DNA of 23,165 nucleotides, taken from the NCBI GenBank assembly GCA_938004375.1, contig CALKWH010000440.1:1-23165 (forward strand). The letters run 5' to 3'. The stretch comes from an uncultured Pseudomonadota bacterium. Lineage in GTDB: Bacteria > Myxococcota_A > Polyangia > HGW-17. The translations under genes were made by a program, and so were the position numbers. How positions within the stretch are numbered: the first letter of the stretch is position 1; each line of letters starts with the position of its first letter. Below the pieces are notes generated by a model. It had not been told where the DNA came from. It did no database searches and was given only the letters and a program-made list of their open reading frames with translations. Positions 16,798 through 23,165 of the stretch are shown here, piece after piece.

Positions 16798-17349
16798 TCA
16801 CGGCTTGACGACGAATCGCCAGGGGACCTCGGCGTTCTGGCGGATGCCGATCCGGGGCGTGGTCGTGAATACGGGGGCCGGACCCGACCGCGGGAGCAAA
16901 AAGAGCGGGCCGGTCGGATCCGTCAAGTCCGCTCCGTCGAGGGCGCGGTCGATGCCCAGGGCGCGGCACAGGCGTCCGGGACCGTCGGTGCGCGCGACCG
17001 GGAGGCCGGCGGGGGGGAACCCGTCGATGCGCAGGGTCCGCAGCAGCACGGCCTCGCCGCGGCCTGCGGGTCCGGTCACGACGTTCACGCAGAAGTGGAT
17101 GCCGTAGATGAAGTAGACATAGGCGTGGCCCCCGGCGAGGAACATCGCGGCGTTGCGCGGCGTGGGGCCACGGTGGGCGTGGCAGGCGGGGTCGTCGCAC
17201 AGGTAGGCCTCGGTCTCGGCGATCACGCCGGACACGACGCGGCCGTCCGGGAAGCGCCGGACGAGCGCGCAGCCGAGCAGGTCCGGGGCGACGGAGAGAG
17301 CATCGCGGAGAAAGAAGCCGGGGGGAAAACGGAGGTCGGCTGCGGACAA
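16798..17349 (-). CDS. mpg: 3-methyladenine DNA glycosylase (AAG/MPG family)
   Basis: This 183-residue protein matches the AAG/MPG family along its length. ETEAY (45-49) carries the catalytic Glu47 and base-stacking Tyr49; His57 lies in DPACHAHRG; PTPRNAAMF, HAYVYFIYG and CVNVVTG (Asn89) follow in the family order. It removes alkylated purines and other damaged bases and starts base excision repair in the cytoplasm. The start is a TTG at 17349, with AAGG six bases upstream; the next upstream in-frame codon group contains a stop, so no longer start exists. It diverges from the prolyl oligopeptidase gene across 42 bp, so their promoters must overlap. It ends near REP-like copy C. Confidence 0.9.
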   Translation of the reverse strand: MSAADLRFPPGFFLRDALSVAPDLLGCALVRRFPDGRVVSGVIAETEAYLCDDPACHAHRGPTPRNAAMFLAGGHAYVYFIYGIHFCVNVVTGPAGRGEAVLLRTLRIDGFPPAGLPVARTDGPGRLCRALGIDRALDGADLTDPTGPLFLLPRSGPAPVFTTTPRIGIRQNAEVPWRFVVKP

Positions 17350-17357
17350 CTGGCACC

Positions 17358-17385
17358 TTTACTTTCCAGGGCATTTTGGTACCGT
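17358..17385 (+). promoter_or_regulatory. Candidate promoter giving a leaderless mRNA
   Basis: TTTACT (17358-17363) and the extended -10 TGGTACCGT (17377-17385) are 16 bp apart. A start site about 7 bp after the -10 would fall on the ATG at 17392. No Shine-Dalgarno motif precedes that ATG, which agrees with leaderless translation. Confidence 0.35.
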
Positions 17386-17391
17386 GGCCGG

Positions 17392-19634
<2,243 letters not shown>

Positions 19635-19638
<4 letters not shown>

Positions 19639-20135
19639 GACCCGACAAGTACCCCCTGCGAATCGAAGCCCCGGTGCACCCCCGCATCTCGGAGCTGGTG
19701 GCCCAGGGCATCGACCTGAGCCCGGCCACCCAGGACTGGCTCTCGGGCGGCCACCTCGACAGCGAGTGGGACGAGGAGATCCAGAAGAACCTGTTCACCA
19801 GCCTGCCCATCCTGCCGCTGGTGAGCCTGCACCGCCAGATGGACCAGGTGCGCACCATGATGGACAACGTCATGCAGCACGCCGAGTTCACCGGGAACCC
19901 CGAGCTGCACACCGAGGTGGAGCGCACCTGGGGCCTGCTCCAGGAGGAGATGGACCGCCTGTTCCGCAACGTCTACATCGCCACCTGCGTCGAGGAGCCC
20001 GCGCTCTTCGCCATGCTCGCCGTGGAGCAGACCCGCAGCGTCTTCCGCAAGTTCAAGGTCCTCTTCCCCAACCAGCGCGCCGACCTGTCGCGCATGGAGG
20101 AGAACCTGGCCGATTACCTGGGGAAGTTCATCTAG
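19635..20135 (+). CDS. Unknown helical protein, coupled to the peptidase gene
   Basis: This 166-residue protein would start at the GTG at 19635, which overlaps the stop of the peptidase gene (GTGA). There is no clear Shine-Dalgarno, so translational coupling is likely. It has no signal peptide or membrane segment and is mostly amphipathic helix (LVSLHRQMDQVRTMMDNVMQ, VERTWGLLQEEMDRLF, VEQTRSVFRKFKVLF), rich in Met, Glu and Arg. I do not recognise the family. The frame upstream is a shadow of the peptidase. The coupling suggests a shared transcript more than a shared function, since one product is exported and the other appears cytoplasmic. Confidence 0.7.
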
Positions 20136-20164
20136 CGCCTGCTCCGGGCCGGAGATCCCGGTAT

Positions 20165-20177
20165 CGAAATCGAAATC
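20165..20177 (+). repeat. CGAAATCGAAATC repeat before the M28 gene
   Basis: It is the same short motif as at 15231-15243, again in an intergenic spacer between + strand genes. Confidence 0.6.
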
Positions 20178-20198
20178 GGGAACGCGAGGGAGAGAGTT

Positions 20199-21224
20199 TT
20201 GAAGTCAATACATTCCGTATCGGTCATCCCCCTGGTTCTGCTGTCTGCCTTATTCGCCTGCGGCGGCGGCAAGAAGCCGCAGGACTCCCCCGCCGCCCCG
20301 GCGCCCGCCCCGGCGCCCGCTCCGGCGCCCGCCACGGCGCCCGTCCCGGCGCCCGCCACGCCCACTGCCACGCTCACCGGCATCACCGAGGAGTCCGTCA
20401 TGGCCCACGTGCGGTTCCTGACGGCCCCCGCGCTCGCGGGCCGCAGGATGGGCACGCCGGGCGAGGAGCAGGCCGCGGCCTACGTCGAGAAGCACCTGAA
20501 GGCCGCGGGGTTCGAGGCCGTGGCTGACACGATGATCGTGCCGGTGACCAGCCCGGGCGGCACGCGCACCCGCAACGTGGTGGCCCGGCGCCGGGGTGCG
20601 GGGGATCGCGTGGTGCTGGTGGGGGCCCACCTCGACCACATGGGCGTGCGCGACGGCGCGCTTCACCCGGGGGCCGACGACAACGCCTCGGGGGTGGCCG
20701 TGCTGCTCGAGACCTGTCGCGCGCTCGCCGCCCACCCGCTGGGGAAGACCCTCGTCTGCGTGGCCTTCGGCGGCGAGGAGGCGGGCCTGGTGGGCTCCCG
20801 GGCCTTCGTGGCCTCGGGCCTGATCCCGCCGGCGCGGATCGACCGCATGATCAACCTGGACATGGTCGGCCGACCGCTGTTCGAGAGCCTCTTCGCCCAG
20901 ACGAAGCCCGACGGGCTCGGGCTGATCGTCAACCGCGTCCCCGACGCCGAGCTCGACGCGCTCTTCGCCCTGGCCAAGGCCCAGGGCGTCGAACTGATGT
21001 CCCTCCCCGAGTCCTGGATCCAGAAGGTCCAGGCCGGCTTCGCCTACGACTCCATCCCCTTCAACGAGGCCGGCGTGGCCACGCTGTTCTTCTCGTCGAG
21101 CCTCCACGAGGACTACCACCGCCCCACGGACACCGCGGACCGCCTCGCCCCGCGCCAACTGCGCAACCGCGCCGCCGCGGTCGCGAAGATCGTGGAGCTC
21201 CTCTGCCGGGGCAGTGATAATTAA
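20199..21224 (+). CDS. M28-family metallopeptidase lipoprotein
   Basis: This 341-residue protein starts at the TTG at 20199, with GAGGGAGAGAG just upstream; this is the only start that keeps the signal peptide (Cys21 in LFAC). A Pro/Ala repeat linker follows (about 27-55). The two-zinc M28 site is visible: His144 in AHLDH, Asp161 in GADDNASG, Glu193 (general base) and Glu194 in GGEEAG, Asp221 in NLDMVG, and the final His in HEDYHRPTDT. These are aminopeptidases or related exopeptidases; the substrate cannot be told. A periplasmic, lipid-anchored location is predicted. It is separated by 63 bp from the unknown gene and shares the peptidase theme of the prolyl oligopeptidase upstream. Confidence 0.9.
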   Translation: MKSIHSVSVIPLVLLSALFACGGGKKPQDSPAAPAPAPAPAPAPATAPVPAPATPTATLTGITEESVMAHVRFLTAPALAGRRMGTPGEEQAAAYVEKHLKAAGFEAVADTMIVPVTSPGGTRTRNVVARRRGAGDRVVLVGAHLDHMGVRDGALHPGADDNASGVAVLLETCRALAAHPLGKTLVCVAFGGEEAGLVGSRAFVASGLIPPARIDRMINLDMVGRPLFESLFAQTKPDGLGLIVNRVPDAELDALFALAKAQGVELMSLPESWIQKVQAGFAYDSIPFNEAGVATLFFSSSLHEDYHRPTDTADRLAPRQLRNRAAAVAKIVELLCRGSDN

Positions 21225-21396
21225 ATTCTGCGAAATGGGTCAATCCGGGAGACGGATTCCTTCCCCAAAGTGAACTCCGGGTGGAAAGCGTTTCCGCCCC
21301 ACTTCGGTTTTCCGCCTCACCACTGGAACCAATTACCGCACCAAAGGCCGTCTGGCCAAAACGCCCCGGAGTTTTCCAACGACGCTCGTGGAGCCT
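21225..21396. other. Spacer without a recognisable gene
   Basis: I see no gene, terminator or clear promoter here. Frames on both strands are open because they run into the minisatellite that starts at 21397. Confidence 0.55.
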
Positions 21397-21586
21397 GCCC
21401 GCACCACGAGCGCAGACGTCCGCACCACTGCCGAAAAGGCCCGCACGATTCCCCGCCAAGCCTGCACCACGGCGAACAACGCCCGCACCACTGCGGACAA
21501 CGCCCGCACCACTGCGGACAAAGCCTGCACCACCGGGCAACAGCGCCCGCACCGTTGCGCGAGAAGACCGCACCACTTCTCACAAA
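21397..21586. repeat. Degenerate 21-bp-period minisatellite
   Basis: About nine units, each 21 bp, run from 21397; seven are exactly in phase (starts 21397, 21418, 21439, 21460, 21481, 21502, 21523), then one extra base shifts the rest. The best conserved part is CCGCACCACTGCGG, which can fold as a 5-bp hairpin (CCGCA/TGCGG). The units at 21481 and 21502 differ by one base. All frames are open on both strands, so reading-frame length is no evidence for a gene. Confidence 0.85.
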
Positions 21587-21645
21587 TCACCAACCACACT
21601 TGGACAGCTAATTCCCACAGATTGACAACACCGCCCCCGACCGCG

Positions 21646-21682
21646 CGACCGGTCTTCCGGTCGTGCGACCGTCCCCGGTCGC
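21646..21682. other. Two adjacent CGACCGG hairpins
   Basis: CGACCGG (21646-21652), loop TCTT, and CCGGTCG (21657-21663) form one hairpin; GCGACCG (21665-21671), loop TCCC, and CGGTCGC (21676-21682) form a second. They lie just past the stop of the - strand pseudogene and share a core with the REP-like repeats. They could end transcription of that gene, but no T run follows. Confidence 0.75.
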
Positions 21683-21685
21683 CAC

Positions 21686-22305
21686 TCACTTCTCCGGGGG
21701 CGGGAGCAGGTGGCCGTCCTCGCTCATGATCCCGGCCGCGTGAAGGTCCTTGAGGTGGATCATTAAAGATTCGCCCAATTTAGAGGCAAGGATGGCCCAT
21801 CGCCCGGTGAGATCCCCGGGCATGATGAAGACTACACCGTACATACCATAACCTTCCAGGCAGGTCACCTGGCGGTGGACCATCGTGTCCCGGTCCGTCA
21901 GGAATGTATGACCGAGAATGCCCGCTTGAATCCAACCGGCACTCGTGGATGGTTCGTACCCTTCCACCCAAGTCAGCAACTGTGGAAAGAGACGACCCGC
22001 GCTCATCAAGCCTTGCGGAAACACGGGAAAAGCCGGAAGGGTTTCCCGTTCCTGTCCCGCCAGATTGCTGTCCAACGGAAAATCACAGTGCAGCAGCAGG
22101 CGGTTGCGCTCCAGGTCGATCATCTGGAGCGTCAATTTGGCCATGTTGGCACCACGTCCACCACGTCCGCGTCCTCCGGCACGTCCACCAAGTCAATCGC
22201 GTCGACGTGGTCCGGCACGTCCGGCCCCGCGTCCTTCGTCGACCGCACAGGGGAGTCACAGCCGACCCACGCCAGAACCAGAAGAATCAACCCAATTCGC
22301 CTCAT
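21686..22305 (-). pseudogene. Broken lipoprotein gene, paralogue of the one at 22468-23118
   Basis: An ATG at 22305 with TAGGAG upstream opens a lipoprotein N-terminus (Cys16 in WVGC) followed by an Asp/Val-rich linker, but this frame stops at 22132 after 57 residues. A second frame, from an ATG at 22144 to the stop at 21686, encodes 152 residues that match the C-terminal part of the paralogue: TWVEGYEP, RQVTCL, IMPGDLTGRW and LHAAGIMSEDGHLLPPP. The region corresponding to about the first 65 visible residues of the paralogue is missing. I infer an internal deletion with a frameshift. Two separate overlapping genes, or an assembly error, are alternatives. The family is unknown; the C-terminal part may be a secreted or surface-anchored domain. 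Confidence 0.65.
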
Positions 22306-22315
22306 GATTCCACTC

Positions 22316-22402
22316 CTACTGCACCTGCACGAACGTCTCCCAGCCAGCCCACTGCCCGTCGATCTGCTGGTACGCCTTCACTGCGACCCGGTCCCCCACC
22401 TG
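22316..22402 (-). pseudogene. 3' end fragment of an unidentified gene
   Basis: On the - strand the sequence from 22402 down to 22316 reads QVGDRVAVKAYQQIDGQWAG, then WETFVQVQ, then TAG. In 27 of the 28 sense codons I compared by eye, third positions are almost all G or C, as in real genes here. Just upstream the codon pattern collapses to AT-rich third positions. The stop lies 10 bp before the ATG of the broken lipoprotein gene, typical of operon neighbours. I infer the tail of a gene whose 5' part was lost in a rearrangement near 22405. Confidence 0.5.
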
Positions 22403-22467
22403 TATTAGCAAATTTCCATAGATTGACAACACCCGCCATGCGCGTTCACGCGCCCGCGCCCGCCCGC

Positions 22468-23118
22468 TCACTTCGTCGGTGGTGGGAGCAGGTGGCCATC
22501 CTCACTCATGATCCCGGCCGCGTGAAGGTTCTTGACGTGGATGACCTTGGTGTCTCCGATGTAGGATCCTATCAGCCCGAAGCGTCCCGTGGGGTCCCCC
22601 GGAATCATGGTGATGCCTGCTCGATAGGCCCCCACACTATTCAGGCAAGTCACCTGTCGGTAGATGTTCGTCTGCAGGTCCCAGAGGAAAACATGACCCA
22701 ACTGCGAAGCTTGCAGCATGTTGCCCGTCGCAACCGGGTCGTAACCTTCCACCCAGGTCGCCAGGTGAGGGAAGTGTTTACCAGTGGGCGCCAGACTCTG
22801 CGGGTAGACAGGGAGCACGGGGAGGATTTCGATTTCCCCGCTGTCCAAACTGGTGGCGGTGGAGATGTAATCATCATTTGCCTCCCAGACTTGTAGAACT
22901 CGTCCCATCGAGTCCGCCTGGGCAGTCGAACTGTTCAACCTGTCCCCATCTGATGACTCGTAGACCATCTGGGGGAGACTTTGATCCACTCGCCAGTAAC
23001 ATCCATTCCAATTTCCCGTGTAGGAATTACCAACCCAGGGTGAGCAATATGCGTAGTAATAGGAAGGGTGGAAAGGCTCAGGGAAATGCGTGATACCTCG
23101 ATAATACTGGTCCTCATG
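22468..23118 (-). CDS. Unknown secreted-type protein, 5' end missing
   Basis: The last 216 codons of a gene cut by the contig end; an apparent Met start at 23133 lies in adapter sequence and is not real. It is rich in Tyr, Trp, Pro and Gly at first (YYYAYCSPWVGNSY, NWNGCYWRVDQ) and then matches its broken downstream paralogue: TWVEGYDP, RQVTCL, MIPGDPTGRFGLI, and the nearly identical end LHAAGIMSEDGHLLPPP. The two Cys in the Tyr/Trp-rich part suggest disulfides and export. Since the paralogue begins with a lipoprotein signal, this one probably does too. I do not recognise the family. The 3' flank (GGTGTTGTCAATC) is also shared with the paralogue, so the duplication included it. Confidence 0.8.
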   Translation of the reverse strand, partial: HEDQYYRGITHFPEPFHPSYYYAYCSPWVGNSYTGNWNGCYWRVDQSLPQMVYESSDGDRLNSSTAQADSMGRVLQVWEANDDYISTATSLDSGEIEILPVLPVYPQSLAPTGKHFPHLATWVEGYDPVATGNMLQASQLGHVFLWDLQTNIYRQVTCLNSVGAYRAGITMIPGDPTGRFGLIGSYIGDTKVIHVKNLHAAGIMSEDGHLLPPPTK

Positions 23119-23165
23119 AGATCGGAAGAGCACACGTCTGAACTCCAGTCACCGAATACGATCTC
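23119..23165. other. Illumina adapter/index sequence (artefact)
   Basis: AGATCGGAAGAGC begins at 23119 and the adapter runs to 23152, followed by index CGAATACG (23153-23160) and ATCTC, the start of the P7 region. It carries the same index as the other end. It is not genomic. Confidence 0.98.

Noticed and set aside
21270..21729. Open frames with heptad-like repeats on both strands
   Set aside because: A 21-bp period keeps every frame open. None has a good ribosome binding site, and no frame is favoured.

Overview
The window reads as an assembled metagenomic contig from a GC-rich Gram-negative bacterium. Illumina adapter sequence with the same index remains at both ends (1-44 and 23119-23165), so only about 45-23118 is biological and both ends are cut inside genes. 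Several lipoprotein signal peptides, an outer-membrane porin, a Tad/Flp pilus locus with FHA-domain proteins, and Asp/Thr- or Asp/Val-rich linkers after signal peptides suggest Myxococcota or another former deltaproteobacterial lineage. That assignment is inference, because no rRNA or taxonomic marker is present.

Region 1 (45-7555) is part of a Tad/Flp pilus (type IVc) locus, all on the + strand. It holds the 3' end of a CpaB/RcpC-like gene, a spacer with eleven GTCNGAC heptamers, a complete cpaB, tadB, tadC, two membrane-anchored FHA proteins (one with a long Pro-Gly-Met linker and a Met-Thr-Thr-Pro/poly-Asp tail), and a small divergent macro-domain protein. The secretin, the ATPase and the pilin are not in the window. 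A terminator or attenuator-like structure follows (7602-7669).

Region 2 (7768-15194) is a tight + strand operon. In order it encodes a CotH-family lipoprotein, a phosphate-selective porin O/P-like barrel, a large membrane-anchored CotH and beta-helix protein, an unknown single-pass protein, a VTC-domain polyphosphate polymerase, and a DUF4956 membrane protein. A beta-helix lipoprotein with its own leader follows (15324-16178). Atypical kinase folds, a polyphosphate polymerase and a possible phosphate porin together suggest an envelope phosphate or polyphosphate module. This is the most interesting candidate system here.

Region 3 (16179-16797) is a repeat-rich spacer with two 71-bp REP-like copies, a partial third copy, strong hairpins and a polypurine tract. 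No convincing gene lies in it.

Region 4 (16798-21224) holds a 3-methyladenine DNA glycosylase on the - strand. Diverging from it are a prolyl oligopeptidase (possibly on a leaderless mRNA), a translationally coupled unknown helical protein, and an M28 metallopeptidase lipoprotein.

Region 5 (21225-23118) contains a 21-bp-period minisatellite, CGACCGG hairpins, and on the - strand two tandem paralogous genes. The downstream copy looks broken: its lipoprotein N-terminus and C-terminal domain are out of frame and a middle segment is missing. The upstream copy is cut by the contig end. Between them lies the orphan 3' end of another gene.
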